A stretch of 64,000 bases of DNA from Frisingicoccus caecimuris (GCF_004340975.1 NZ_SLXA01000010.1:31127-95126), one strand, 5' to 3'. Positions 51,661 through 60,789 are shown, counted from the first letter of the stretch. The notes: generated from the letters alone by a model not told the origin. Numbers and translations are program-made.

Positions 51661-52362
51661 ATGGATTTATTCTCTGCAGGCCGGATGGCCTCATTATTTT
51701 CTCAATATGCCGGTCATTTCCTCAGCGGCGCCCGGATGGCTCTGATCTTATCCCTGATCACCGTCATTCTCAGCACCATTCTGGGAACGATATTTGCTCT
51801 CGGTAAAATGTCCCACATTAAGCCGTTAAAATGGCTCATCAGCATCTATATCGAAATTTTCCGCTCCACGCCGTTAATGGTTCAGGTTATGGTCATTTAT
51901 TTCGGCGCAGCCGCTTTTGGTATTAAAATTAACGTTCCTTTTATGAAGGACTTCAACAGCTTTTTCTGGGGACTCCTCGTTCTTGTCCTCAACAGCTCTG
52001 CCTATGTTGCCGAGATCGTCCGGAGCGGCATCGGCGCTGTGGATTCCGGACAGATTGAAGCTGCCAGAAGTCTCGGTATGTCCCACGGTTTAACATTAAA
52101 AATGGTCATTCTTCCTCAGGCGCTCCGAAATATTCTTCCAGCGCTTATGAATGAATTCGTATCCATTATCAAGGAGACTTCCATTGTCTCTCTTGTCGGC
52201 ATCAGCGAGCTGATGTTCTGTGCCAAAGACGTGGTTTCCATCTCCTATCGGACGCTGGAACCTTACGTGATTGCGGCAATCATCTATTTTATTATGGTAT
52301 TCCCGCTGTCAAAGCTTGTCGCATACATCGAAAGGAGGCTGAACGCAAGTGTCACACGTTAA
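51661..52362 (+). CDS. Polar amino acid ABC transporter permease
   Basis: A 233-residue permease of the HisMQ family with five hydrophobic segments. [40 protein letters not shown] and [20 protein letters not shown] contain the conserved periplasmic and EAA loops. GGGAGGG upstream fixes the start at 51661. A single permease gene implies a homodimer. Its 3' end overlaps the ATPase gene by 14 bases. Confidence 0.93.
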   Translation: MDLFSAGRMASLFSQYAGHFLSGARMALILSLITVILSTILGTIFALGKMSHIKPLKWLISIYIEIFRSTPLMVQVMVIYFGAAAFGIKINVPFMKDFNSFFWGLLVLVLNSSAYVAEIVRSGIGAVDSGQIEAARSLGMSHGLTLKMVILPQALRNILPALMNEFVSIIKETSIVSLVGISELMFCAKDVVSISYRTLEPYVIAAIIYFIMVFPLSKLVAYIERRLNASVTR

Positions 52363-53098
52363 AACAGATGAAGCCCTCTTACAGGTACGCGGGCTGAAAA
52401 AACATTTTGGCCATCTGGAAGTTCTCAGGGGCATTGATATTGATATACATAAAGGTGAAGTCGTGGCAGTTATCGGCCCATCCGGTTCAGGTAAAAGTAC
52501 CTTCATCCGCTGTCTCAACCGTCTGGAAGAACCAACCGCCGGCGAAGTCATCTTCGAAGGCCAGCAGATCAACACCAAGAAGGCCGATATTGATAAAATC
52601 CGGCAGAAAATCGGTATGGTATTCCAGAATTTTAACTTATTCAGTAATATGACCATTATGCAGAACATCACCGCAGCACCGATTAATGTCAAAAAAATTC
52701 CGAAAGACCAGGCCGAAGAGCGGGCTTTAAATCTTCTCGACCGGGTTGGTCTGAAAGATAAAGCCGCCGAATATCCGGTCCGCCTTTCCGGCGGCCAGCG
52801 GCAGCGTGTTGCTATCGCCCGTGCCTTAGCCATGGACCCGGATATCCTCTTATTCGATGAACCAACCTCCGCATTGGACCCGGAAATGGTTGGTGAAGTT
52901 CTGAACGTTATGAAAGAACTGGCCGAAGACGGTATGACCATGGTCGTTGTCACTCATGAAATGGGCTTTGCCCGCGAAGTGTCTGACCGGGTCATCTTTA
53001 TCGATCAGGGTGTCATACAGGAAGAGAATGAACCAAAAGAATTTTTCGCTCATCCGAAAAATCCACGGCTTAAAGACTTTCTAAATAAGGTATTATAA
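52349..53098 (+). CDS. Polar amino acid ABC transporter ATP-binding protein
   Basis: A 249-residue ABC ATPase of the GlnQ/HisP type. Walker [17 protein letters not shown]-loop [13 protein letters not shown], signature [15 protein letters not shown], Walker [17 protein letters not shown] and H-loop [13 protein letters not shown] are intact. The start is GTG, with AAAGGAGG ten bases upstream inside the permease gene. Followed by a strong terminator. Confidence 0.95.
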   Translation: MSHVKTDEALLQVRGLKKHFGHLEVLRGIDIDIHKGEVVAVIGPSGSGKSTFIRCLNRLEEPTAGEVIFEGQQINTKKADIDKIRQKIGMVFQNFNLFSNMTIMQNITAAPINVKKIPKDQAEERALNLLDRVGLKDKAAEYPVRLSGGQRQRVAIARALAMDPDILLFDEPTSALDPEMVGEVLNVMKELAEDGMTMVVVTHEMGFAREVSDRVIFIDQGVIQEENEPKEFFAHPKNPRLKDFLNKVL

Positions 53099-53108
53099 AA
53101 TCAAATAA

Positions 53109-53171
53109 CCCTCAACATTTCCTTCTCAAACCTTGAAACGGTTTTATGAGGAAATGTTGAGGGCTTTTTTT
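53109..53171 (+). terminator. Terminator of the amino acid ABC transporter operon
   Basis: CCCTCAACATTTCC (53109-53122) pairs with GGAAATGTTGAGGG (53150-53163), followed by C and seven T. Confidence 0.85.
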
Positions 53172-53243
53172 ATACCCTTGGAGCATCCCGTAATTCATGT
53201 CCTTCGGGCGGACGCGCACCGTCAGGCTACGCGCGATAAGGTA
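53171..53243. repeat. Small repeat-like block after a terminator
   Basis: Starts TATACCC, contains GGAGCATC at 53180-53187 and ends near GGTAT, so the ends form an ATACC/GGTAT dyad. A related block is at 60742-60787, also directly behind a terminator. Similarity is short and may be chance. Confidence 0.3.
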
Positions 53244-53250
53244 TATAGAC

Positions 53251-54750
53251 TCAGGACAGTTGATGCATATAGTCCTTCGTCGCTTCGTAAAATTTGTTGA
53301 AAATTTTTCCCTGTTTCCGATACAGCGAAAAATTTTCCGAATTCGGGATATAGGTTTTTTTCACCTGTATCTTCGTGGAAAGTTCGTTCCAGTCGGCAAA
53401 AGTTCCCCCGGCTAACGCCGCCATCAATGCATCACCATAAGCCGCCCCGAAAGATACTGCGGGCACGCAGACTTCCTGTTCAAGAATATCTGCCAGACAT
53501 TGGAGCCAGAGGGCATTTTTTGTTCCACCGCCCACTGCAAAAATGCGACGCATCGGTAATCCATGGGCCTTCATTAGCTCCACATTGTTTCGAATCGTAT
53601 AACAGATTCCCTCTATACCCGCCCGCACCATATGGCCCCGGGTATGTCGAGTTTCCAGACCAAAGAACACCCCTCTTGCTTTCGGGTCATTCACCGGTGT
53701 CCGTTCTCCGGCAAAATAAGGCAGGCAGATCAAACCCTCGCTTCCGGCCGGAACCTCGGATGCCTCCATCTCCATTCGATGGAACGGCGACTCATTTTCA
53801 TTGTTAATGTCCCTGTACCACTGGTCGCGCATCCACTGAGTCAACGCTCCGGCCATATTTGTTCCGGCACAGATGCCATAAGTTCCCGGTAATATAAAGG
53901 TTCCCGGCCAAAGACGCGGTTCTTCAATTTGATGATCACTGAGATAGATCATATAGCCTGTGGAACCGAGCTGAATCATCATATCTCCCGGCTGACAGAC
54001 TCCGGATGAAATTGCCTCTGCTCCCGAATCCCCTGTACCGGTAAGTACAGGTGTTCCGACACGCAGTCCGGTGTCCCTGGCAGCCGTCTCCGTCACCGTT
54101 CCGGCAATCGCTGTTGCCGGAAGCAAATCGGCCAATTGGTCCGGACGGCAAAATTCCCGGCAGCCCTCGGAATTTATACGCCCTTCTTTCAAATCATAAA
54201 GCGGCAAAAAATCTTCCGCCAGATAGGGATCCAGCACATAATTTCCGGTCAGCCGGCCGCACAGATAAGAAGACGCTGTCAAAAACTTGTAAGCCTTCTC
54301 CCATATGTCCGGATGGTGATTTTTAAACCACATAATCTTTGGCGCTACATCCGAACTGCACGGTGTATGTCCGAAAACCCTTTCCGCATCTTCACCATAT
54401 TTTTTCAAAACCCATTCAATTTCGTCCTGACTACGGCTGTCAATGCCATAAAGAATGGCATCAAAAATCGCTTTTCCTTCCTTGTCTACAGGAACACAGT
54501 CGCACCCCAATGCCGACAATCCCACACAGCCAATTTCCGATTCTGACACCTGAGCGCTGGCCATCAGCCAATGAGAGAGGCGACAAAAGTCTCCCCACCA
54601 GATTGTATCCGCGTCCTGAGAAAACCACCCCGGCCGGGGATTATCCACATCGTGTCCAATCACTTCCATAGCAAGAATTTTTCCCCGATGATCTACAAGA
54701 ACTCCCTTGCTCTCACGGGTTCCTATATCAATACCAAGATAGCAGGCCAT
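53251..54750 (-). CDS. FGGY-family carbohydrate kinase (xylulokinase-like)
   Basis: A 499-residue kinase with the FGGY two-domain fold. GIDIGTRESKGVLVDHRGKI at the N-terminus, PGWFSQDADTIWW, GTGDSGAEAISSGV, LICLPYFAGERTPVNDPKA and GGGTKNALWLQCLADI are family landmarks. Xylulose, ribulose and related polyols are typical substrates, and this one cannot be assigned. Its ATG shares one base with the stop of the BtpA gene (TGATG). The pair forms a small operon facing the amino acid transporter. Confidence 0.88.
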   Translation of the reverse strand: MACYLGIDIGTRESKGVLVDHRGKILAMEVIGHDVDNPRPGWFSQDADTIWWGDFCRLSHWLMASAQVSESEIGCVGLSALGCDCVPVDKEGKAIFDAILYGIDSRSQDEIEWVLKKYGEDAERVFGHTPCSSDVAPKIMWFKNHHPDIWEKAYKFLTASSYLCGRLTGNYVLDPYLAEDFLPLYDLKEGRINSEGCREFCRPDQLADLLPATAIAGTVTETAARDTGLRVGTPVLTGTGDSGAEAISSGVCQPGDMMIQLGSTGYMIYLSDHQIEEPRLWPGTFILPGTYGICAGTNMAGALTQWMRDQWYRDINNENESPFHRMEMEASEVPAGSEGLICLPYFAGERTPVNDPKARGVFFGLETRHTRGHMVRAGIEGICYTIRNNVELMKAHGLPMRRIFAVGGGTKNALWLQCLADILEQEVCVPAVSFGAAYGDALMAALAGGTFADWNELSTKIQVKKTYIPNSENFSLYRKQGKIFNKFYEATKDYMHQLS

Positions 54751-55559
54751 CAGGCTTCACCTCTCAATATGCGTACTTTATCCATAAATTCATGAACCCG
54801 CTGCTCATCAACTGGATTTTCGAATAAACCATCCCTTTTAAAAGAAGAACCGACAAAAGCGCCGTTGCACCGGGATAAAACATATTCGATATTTTCCCTC
54901 TTACATCCGGTCCCACACACAACGGGCGTCCCCTTCGCCACTTCGGCCACCTGTTCAAGAAGCTTTCCGGCCGGTCCGAGCCCTGCCGCCATGCCGCCAA
55001 CAACGAGGGCATCGGGACGACAGTTAAAGAGAAGTGAACTGGCAATATCCGCTGTCTTTCTGCCGCCGACACAAGCGTCTCCCTCACTGGTCACAAAATA
55101 AAATAATTTTAAGTTGTCCAATCGATACGCATTTTTCAGCCGCAGCGTCACCGCAATATCCCTGTCCACCATACCAAAATCTCCGGCCCAAACACCCGTA
55201 AAAAGACACCGGGTAAAGTCGGCCTCCGTCGCGGCACACAGTGCGATCGTCGCATCTCCATCAAAAATCGCCTCGGCTCCAAAAGGCACCCGAATGGATG
55301 ACTTCAGCGCTCCGATGACCATGCCCATGGCCGCCATTGTCACCGAAGACACATGTTTTTCATAAGGCATACTGAATTCATTGGTAAACAGTACTCCGTC
55401 AACGCCGCCATTCTGCAAAGCTTCCAAATCCGCCCGCGCCCGTCGGACGACCGCGTCCATTCCGCCGCCTTTGTAAAAAGGATCCCCCGGAAGCGGCTGA
55501 ATATGAACAAGCCCTATAATCGGTTTCTCCGTTCCAAAAAGTTCTGATAAAAATGACAT
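54750..55559 (-). CDS. BtpA/SgcQ family protein
   Basis: A 269-residue TIM-barrel protein of the BtpA family. PIIGLVHIQPLPGDPFYKGG, GVDGVLFTNEFSMPYEK, ALVVGGMAAGLGP and TPVVCGTGCKRENI are characteristic. BtpA was first linked to photosystem I in cyanobacteria, while SgcQ relatives lie in sugar operons of other bacteria. The catalytic role is unknown. GGAGGAA supports the start at 55559. Co-transcribed with the FGGY kinase, suggesting action on a phosphorylated pentose-like sugar. Confidence 0.88.
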   Translation of the reverse strand: MSFLSELFGTEKPIIGLVHIQPLPGDPFYKGGGMDAVVRRARADLEALQNGGVDGVLFTNEFSMPYEKHVSSVTMAAMGMVIGALKSSIRVPFGAEAIFDGDATIALCAATEADFTRCLFTGVWAGDFGMVDRDIAVTLRLKNAYRLDNLKLFYFVTSEGDACVGGRKTADIASSLLFNCRPDALVVGGMAAGLGPAGKLLEQVAEVAKGTPVVCGTGCKRENIEYVLSRCNGAFVGSSFKRDGLFENPVDEQRVHEFMDKVRILRGEA

Positions 55560-55596
55560 CCTTACTTCCTCCATATTCATTATGTATTTTTAATGC

Positions 55597-56238
55597 TTAG
55601 ATGTGCGGACGCACCGGGTGGCGGATGACCGTCTTTAAATTTTCCGGTTTTGTCCGTCTCGGGTCACCCAGATAAATTTCATGATGACGCCGTTCGGGAT
55701 TGATATCCTGAACATAGCCGCTTTCTTCGATATATTTTTCCATCATTTTTATGGTCGCCGGCTCTGCATCATAAGACCCAACGTGCATAACCTGGCAGCA
55801 CAGGCCTTCTGTAAATTTAACCAGTCGTGTCGATAAAAAATCGATGTATGGTTTCTTCTTTTGAAGACTTTGTTTCGCCCACTCATAAACTTCTTCCGTG
55901 ACGAACTCGGGTTGACGAATCATAGAGGTCCAGCAAAATCTATCCTTATCCGTTACATTCTGTCCGTCAAAAGCCGCGTCATCCACCCACCAGAGGCCTT
56001 CCAGCGGCGGAACCACATAGTCAAAATAGCCTTCCGGCTGAGTCCCGCTCATTTTACTCATTTTAATCGTAAAGGATAAACCATAGAGAATTTCTATCGC
56101 ATTTTTGTAACTCTCGGAAGTATTCGGATTCCCTTGTCCGTCCACCATTATAAAAATCATTTCCGGAACCTGGATTATTGATGGTTTCTTTTTTGGCATA
56201 TACAAATCTTTATATTCTTTCTTATAATCTATTTTCAT
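55597..56238 (-). CDS. GyrI-like small molecule-binding domain protein
   Basis: A 213-residue protein of the GyrI-like/SRPBCC-type small-molecule-binding superfamily. IIQVPEMIFIMVDGQGNPNT and YVVPPLEGLWWVDD match the group often annotated as GyrI-like domain-containing protein in clostridia. Such domains bind cationic or hydrophobic ligands. The AGGAGG site supports the start at 56238; an earlier in-frame start lacks one. No DNA-binding domain. Its role is unknown. Confidence 0.84.
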   Translation of the reverse strand: MKIDYKKEYKDLYMPKKKPSIIQVPEMIFIMVDGQGNPNTSESYKNAIEILYGLSFTIKMSKMSGTQPEGYFDYVVPPLEGLWWVDDAAFDGQNVTDKDRFCWTSMIRQPEFVTEEVYEWAKQSLQKKKPYIDFLSTRLVKFTEGLCCQVMHVGSYDAEPATIKMMEKYIEESGYVQDINPERRHHEIYLGDPRRTKPENLKTVIRHPVRPHI

Positions 56239-56331
56239 GACAAGACCTCCTATAATTCTTATTTTATCAAATTTCAAACGCATTGCCAACGGCAATAAAA
56301 TTTGCTAAAATACATTCTGGAGGGATGTATA

Positions 56332-56523
56332 ATGCAAAAAAAGCAACCGCAAACAAGCTGCGATACCTGCCTTTATTATTCCTACGATGAGGATGATGAG
56401 GCTTATATGTGCGATATGGACATGGACGAGGATGAATATGCTCATCTGCTTTCCGATGACCACTATAGTTGTCCTTACTACCGAAATGATAATGAATATG
56501 CTGTCGTCCGAAAACAAATGTAA
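56332..56523 (+). CDS. Small Cys-rich acidic protein (DUF6472 type)
   Basis: A 63-residue protein with four Cys in the order TSCDTCLYYSYDEDDEAYMC and YSCPYYRND, and a very acidic centre (DMDMDEDEYA). The spacing suggests a small metal-binding knuckle. It matches my recollection of the clostridial DUF6472 family, with the ending VVRKQM. GGAGGG decides the start at 56332. Single gene with a strong terminator. Function unknown. Confidence 0.8.
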   Translation: MQKKQPQTSCDTCLYYSYDEDDEAYMCDMDMDEDEYAHLLSDDHYSCPYYRNDNEYAVVRKQM

Positions 56524-56543
56524 CTATACTTTATGTTTTATCT

Positions 56544-56575
56544 GCTTCAATATTTAAGAATATTGAAGCTTTTTT
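56544..56575 (+). terminator. Terminator of the small acidic Cys-rich protein gene
   Basis: GCTTCAATATT (56544-56554) pairs with AATATTGAAGC (56559-56569), followed by six T. Confidence 0.85.
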
Positions 56576-56673
56576 CATTTTTCTTACATTTTTTCAAAAG
56601 AAAAACGTAAGAAACCTGTTGGTGAATCCTCATATCTGTTGGCTATAATGAAACCAGAAAAGAGGAGATGACT

Positions 56674-57819
56674 ATGAAAATTCTTATACTAACGGGTAAG
56701 TTCGGCATGGGCCACATGAAAGCCGCCGAAGCTATTAAAGAAGAACTGACACTCTGCCGGGAACATCCGGAACAGCGATGCACCTCCAGAGAATCCGATA
56801 TAGAAATCATCGATTGGATTGAATATATGGCGCCATTCTGTGCCAAATACATTTACGGCAGCTATTCTGCGCTGATCCGGCGCAGCACAGTTTTTTATAA
56901 CCTTCACTATAAATCATCGGAAAACCGGCCGATTTCTCAAAAACCGGACCTGGCCTGCTATATCCGCATGAATCAGCTGATTCATGATAAGAAGCCGGAT
57001 CTGATTATCTCCGTTCTGGCCTATGCTTCAAAAGCTGTATCCTATTATAAAGCTTTAAGCGGTTCTTCGATTCCACTGATCACCTGTGTCACCGATATTA
57101 CCGCCCATTCCGAATGGATAAATAATCATACGAATGTCTATGCCGTCGGCTCGGAAGAGGTCCGTCAACTTTTTGCCCGGAAAGGTATCCCTGAAGGACA
57201 GATTTACGTCACTGGAATTCCGGTCCGTCAACGGTTTAAAAACCAGGAAGCTGAAAGAAATTCCCGACCAAAAATCCTGTTAATGGGCGGCGGGCTTGGG
57301 CTTCTTCCGAAACGACTGGATTTTTATCAACATCTGAGTGAGAAAGTCCCGGCGGATATGACTTTGATCACAGGAAAAAATGAAAAATTATACCGTAAAC
57401 TCCATGGACGATTTAAAAACATCCATGTTCTTGGTTATGTTAAAGATATCGATGCGTATTTTCTGTGCTCGGATCTGGTCATCACAAAACCCGGTGGAAT
57501 AACCACCTTTGAAGCTATTTACTCGGAAACACCGATTTTAGCCCTCAATCCGACCATGCGTCAGGAAAAATATAATGCCGCATTCATTTCAAAGCACGAA
57601 ATCGGAAGAACCTTTTTTCTTGAAAATGACGCAAAAGATGCAGAACGTATTGCCGCTCTCATCTGTAATAGTACTCAAATTGAACATTACAAGCAGCGCA
57701 TGCGCCAGTTAAAAAAAGCCTATACTGCCTGTACTTTGACAGAGATTGTAAATGAGCTGACTGCTGCTTTACCATTGGGAGGTACGTTTCACGATGAGAT
57801 CTTTAGTTTTAACTTTTGA
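56674..57819 (+). CDS. MGDG synthase-type glycosyltransferase (diacylglycerol glucosyltransferase-like)
   Basis: A 381-residue GT28-type glycosyltransferase. The N-terminal ILTGKFGMGHMKAAEAIKEE is the MGDG synthase domain start, and the C-terminal donor domain shows LLMGGGLGLLPKRLDFY and SDLVITKPGGITTFEAIYSE. Relatives (UgtP/YpfP, plant MGD1) add glucose or galactose to diacylglycerol, making anchor glycolipids. AGAGGAG fits ATG 56674 better than the ATG two codons earlier. The gene overlaps the following polysaccharide deacetylase by 26 bases. First of a three-gene operon. Confidence 0.88.
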   Translation: MKILILTGKFGMGHMKAAEAIKEELTLCREHPEQRCTSRESDIEIIDWIEYMAPFCAKYIYGSYSALIRRSTVFYNLHYKSSENRPISQKPDLACYIRMNQLIHDKKPDLIISVLAYASKAVSYYKALSGSSIPLITCVTDITAHSEWINNHTNVYAVGSEEVRQLFARKGIPEGQIYVTGIPVRQRFKNQEAERNSRPKILLMGGGLGLLPKRLDFYQHLSEKVPADMTLITGKNEKLYRKLHGRFKNIHVLGYVKDIDAYFLCSDLVITKPGGITTFEAIYSETPILALNPTMRQEKYNAAFISKHEIGRTFFLENDAKDAERIAALICNSTQIEHYKQRMRQLKKAYTACTLTEIVNELTAALPLGGTFHDEIFSFNF

Positions 57820-58438
57820 TGACGGACCGGATGTCCGTTATACACCGCTTTTACTGGATTTATTAAAACACGAAAATGTTACTGCGACTTTTTTTGTCGT
57901 AGGCCGACACGCTGCCGCTCATCCGGAGCTTATCCACCGGATGATTTCCGAAGGCCATACGGTCGGAGGGCATACGATGCGCCACCAAAACGCGCTGTTG
58001 TGTACACCGTCCGCTATTCGGGATGACTTTAAAGTCTCTATCCGCCTGCATCGGGAATTGACCGGAACGGCCCTTCGCTTTTTCCGGCCACCCTGGGGTA
58101 TTTCCAGCCCATTCATGAACCGATATATAAAAAAATACCAGATACAGAGAGTCTTATGGGATGTGATGGCTGAAGACTGGGAATCACAGACGACCTCCGG
58201 CATCATTAGCAGCAAGCTGAAAGACCGGGTTTTTGACGGCGCTGTCATCTGCCTTCATGATGCCGGAGAGGATACGGGCGGTGCAAAGGGTGCGCCGCGT
58301 CGGACCATCGATGCGCTGATTCACACCATTCCATGGTTGAAAGCCCAGGGCTATCAGTTTCTGACCATGGAACAATACATCAAAGGAGTCGACGCCCATG
58401 CCATTCAACAACGAAAAAAAGGCCTCGTATGGCCGTAA
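57794..58438 (+). CDS. Polysaccharide deacetylase family protein
   Basis: A 214-residue NodB-domain carbohydrate esterase (CE4). The five motifs are present: LTFDDGPDVRYT (MT1), GGHTMRHQNAL (MT2, His-x3-His), FFRPPWGIS (MT3), MAEDWE (MT4) and VICLHDAGED (MT5). There is no signal peptide, so it may act inside on a lipid-linked or glycolipid intermediate, in line with its coupling to a glycosyltransferase gene upstream and a membrane protein gene downstream. It overlaps both neighbours (26 and 41 bases). Confidence 0.88.
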   Translation: MRSLVLTFDDGPDVRYTPLLLDLLKHENVTATFFVVGRHAAAHPELIHRMISEGHTVGGHTMRHQNALLCTPSAIRDDFKVSIRLHRELTGTALRFFRPPWGISSPFMNRYIKKYQIQRVLWDVMAEDWESQTTSGIISSKLKDRVFDGAVICLHDAGEDTGGAKGAPRRTIDALIHTIPWLKAQGYQFLTMEQYIKGVDAHAIQQRKKGLVWP

Positions 58439-59435
58439 CCTGATTCTGATGCTGCTGCTGACAATTATTACCCTTACCGCCATACTCAAGGGGAATGACA
58501 TGAACCACTTAATTTCCACTTTAAAAACTGCTGACGGCCTCTGGCTTCTGTTTGGCCTTTGCTGTATGTTTGTTTTTGTCAGCTGCGAAGGGTTAAATAT
58601 GTATCAGATCTCCCGGAGTCTTGGATGGCCTCTGGGCTTCTCAAGATGTGAACAATATGCCTTTATCGGTTTTTATTTTAGTTCCATCACGCCTTCATCC
58701 AGCGGTGGTCAGCCAGTCCAAATGTATTATATGAAGAAAGACCATATTTGTCTGGCCAATTCTTCTGTAATGATTTTGTTTATTGTATTTGTTTACCAGA
58801 TGGCTATGCTGCTGCTCGCAGGTATTATGGCTCTGATTTATCCGAACCTTGCCCTGCGGACGGCGGGCCATTTAAAATATCTCCTTCCCTTTGGATTAGT
58901 CATGAACGGAGGCGCCGCCATATTAATGGCTTTATTCCTGTGCTCGGAAAAACTTGTTCAAAAAATACTCCTTTTTTCCCTCCGGGCCGGAGCATGGTTC
59001 CATCTGGTAAAGCATCCGCAGGAGAGTCAACAGCGAATCCTCACCGAGTTAAAGCAATATCACCATAGCGCCCAGTTGATCCGACAAAAACCGTTACTTT
59101 TTCTCCGTGTTCTGCTGACCTCTCTTTTGCAGATGGCTGCTCTCTCTTCTGTTCCCTACTGCACCTACCGCGCGCTGGGATATTACAATTTTTCCGTTGG
59201 TGAATTGGTTACCTGCCAGTCTATCCTTACGGTATCCGCTTCGGCCATTCCGACTCCCGGTGCCGTAGGTGCTGCCGAAGGCGGTTTCTTGTTCGCCTTT
59301 AAAGATATATTTGACGCCGGCAGCATAAAAACAGCCATGCTGCTCAGCCGTGGCATCAGTTTGTACCTATTCCTGCTCATCAGCTTTTGCGTATGCATGG
59401 CTGTTCAAATACGAATATCCCGTTCGAAGCATTAA
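58398..59435 (+). CDS. Lysylphosphatidylglycerol synthase TM-region / UPF0104 family membrane protein
   Basis: A 345-residue polytopic membrane protein matching the transmembrane (flippase-like) region of MprF and the YbhN/UPF0104 family. SSITPSSSGGQPVQMYYMKK and TPGAVGAAEGGFLFAFKDIF are the two recurring motifs. The aminoacyl transferase domain of MprF is absent. A role in translocating a lipid or glycolipid made by the two coupled genes upstream is a reasonable inference. Overlaps the deacetylase gene by 41 bases. Confidence 0.86.
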   Translation: MPFNNEKKASYGRNLILMLLLTIITLTAILKGNDMNHLISTLKTADGLWLLFGLCCMFVFVSCEGLNMYQISRSLGWPLGFSRCEQYAFIGFYFSSITPSSSGGQPVQMYYMKKDHICLANSSVMILFIVFVYQMAMLLLAGIMALIYPNLALRTAGHLKYLLPFGLVMNGGAAILMALFLCSEKLVQKILLFSLRAGAWFHLVKHPQESQQRILTELKQYHHSAQLIRQKPLLFLRVLLTSLLQMAALSSVPYCTYRALGYYNFSVGELVTCQSILTVSASAIPTPGAVGAAEGGFLFAFKDIFDAGSIKTAMLLSRGISLYLFLLISFCVCMAVQIRISRSKH

Positions 59436-59587
59436 AACTGTAATCTTCCAAAAATAATTTCGATTATTTTTATTTTTTTCTAACCAAGTTTATAATGGTT
59501 TTAGAAAGCAAACACATTTTGGTCACAGTTTTCAGTTATTATATAAACATACCGAACAAACAATAACAATAACATTCCCCTCTTAAA

Positions 59588-59621
59588 AAGCCGAAGTCTA
59601 CCAGCTTCGGCTTCCTTTTTT
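59588..59621 (+). terminator. Terminator of the glycolipid operon
   Basis: AAGCCGAAG (59588-59596) pairs with CTTCGGCTT (59605-59613), then CC and six T. The 150 bases between this and the stop codon at 59435 are A+T-rich with nothing else recognisable. Confidence 0.75.
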
Positions 59622-59639
59622 GCATATCAAATATTTCGA

Positions 59640-59669
59640 TTGACATTATGATTATCCAAACCCTATAAT
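59640..59669 (+). promoter_or_regulatory. Predicted promoter of the orphan substrate-binding protein gene
   Basis: TTGACA (59640-59645) and TATAAT (59664-59669), an 18-base spacer. Both hexamers match consensus exactly, implying strong expression. An AGGAGAAGGAG ribosome binding site follows. Confidence 0.65.
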
Positions 59670-59711
59670 GAAAATAGAATATTCTACATAAACAGGAGAA
59701 GGAGAATTTAT

Positions 59712-60680
59712 ATGAAAAAACGTTCACTGGCTTTTCTGGTCACCCTTGCAGCGATTGCCTGTACGATCATGGGAACAACCGCATGTAAAAAAGAAAATCC
59801 GTCTTTTACCATCGGAATCTTCCAGTTTACACAGCATGAATCTTTAGATGCCGCAACTCAGGGATTCAAAGATGCACTCACCGACAAGCTCGGTGACAAT
59901 GTTACTTTTGATGAACGCAATGCAAACGGTGACCGCACCACATGTACGACCGTCATCGACGAGTTTATTTATAATGATGTTGATCTGATTCTTGCCAATT
60001 CCACGACTTCTCTTCAGATTGCAACGGCTGCTACTTCAGAAATTCCTATTCTTGGAACATCCGTTACCGAATACCGTACTGCCCTCCAGTTGAACGATTT
60101 TGATGGAACCATCGGCGGAAATATTTCCGGTACTTCTGATTTTGTTCCACCGGCAGAACAGGCGGCTTTAATTCAGGAGCTTTTCCCGGATGCAAAAAAA
60201 ATAGGAATGCTCTGTTGTTCATCTGAAGCCAATTCCCAATATCAGGCAGCGGCTTTGCAAAAAGAACTGGCCAACATAGGCTATTCCTGTGAATCCTATC
60301 TGTTCGCCGATTCCAATGATCTTTCTTATGCCGCAGAAAATGCCGCTGCTGAATGCGATGTCATCTATATTCCGACAGATAATACCATTGCTTCCTGTGC
60401 CGGCCTGATTGCAAATATCTGCGAAGCCGAAGGTCTTCCTGTAATTACCGGTGAGGAAAGCACCTGCCGTGTCTGCGGTGCCGCTACATTGACTGTGGAT
60501 TACTATGATCTTGGATATGCTACCGGAGAAATGGCCGCCCGAATTCTCATTGACCGCGAAGACATTTCAACAATGCCGGTTCAATATGCTTCCAGCTTTA
60601 CCAAAAAATATAATGCAGAAATCTGCAAACAGCTCGGAATGACCATACCGGAGGATTATATCCCTTTAGAAACCGAATAA
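59712..60680 (+). CDS. ABC transporter substrate-binding lipoprotein (PF04392/TrpX-like), orphan
   Basis: A 322-residue lipoprotein. Lipobox before Cys25 (MGTTACKKE), then a periplasmic-binding fold of the ABC_sub_bind (TrpX/YtvQ) family: FTIGIFQFTQHESLDAATQG, DLILANSTTSLQIATAAT, FPDAKKIGMLCCSSEANSQY and IYIPTDNTIASCAGLI. Relatives with permease and ATPase genes downstream import tryptophan, tyrosine or other substrates. Here the gene stands alone and is closed by a terminator, so it must use components encoded elsewhere or act as a sensor or scavenger. Confidence 0.88.
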   Translation: MKKRSLAFLVTLAAIACTIMGTTACKKENPSFTIGIFQFTQHESLDAATQGFKDALTDKLGDNVTFDERNANGDRTTCTTVIDEFIYNDVDLILANSTTSLQIATAATSEIPILGTSVTEYRTALQLNDFDGTIGGNISGTSDFVPPAEQAALIQELFPDAKKIGMLCCSSEANSQYQAAALQKELANIGYSCESYLFADSNDLSYAAENAAAECDVIYIPTDNTIASCAGLIANICEAEGLPVITGEESTCRVCGAATLTVDYYDLGYATGEMAARILIDREDISTMPVQYASSFTKKYNAEICKQLGMTIPEDYIPLETE

Positions 60681-60684
60681 ACTA

Positions 60685-60740
60685 AAACCCCGGAATTCCT
60701 CATTTGAATCAAATTCTTATCGGGAACTTCCGGGGTTTTT
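60685..60740 (+). terminator. Terminator of the orphan substrate-binding protein gene
   Basis: AAACCCCGGAA (60685-60695) pairs with TTCCGGGGTTT (60728-60738), followed by more T. Confidence 0.8.
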
Positions 60741-60741
60741 C

Positions 60742-60787
60742 TATACCCATGCGGAGCATCTGACATACGGTATGCCCGAAGGGGTAT
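60742..60787. repeat. Small repeat-like block, related to 53171-53243
   Basis: TATACCC at 60742-60748, GGAGCATC at 60753-60760 and GGGGTAT at 60781-60787. The ends form an ATACCC/GGGTAT dyad. It directly abuts a terminator T tract, as does the block at 53171. Confidence 0.3.
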
Positions 60788-60789
60788 CT

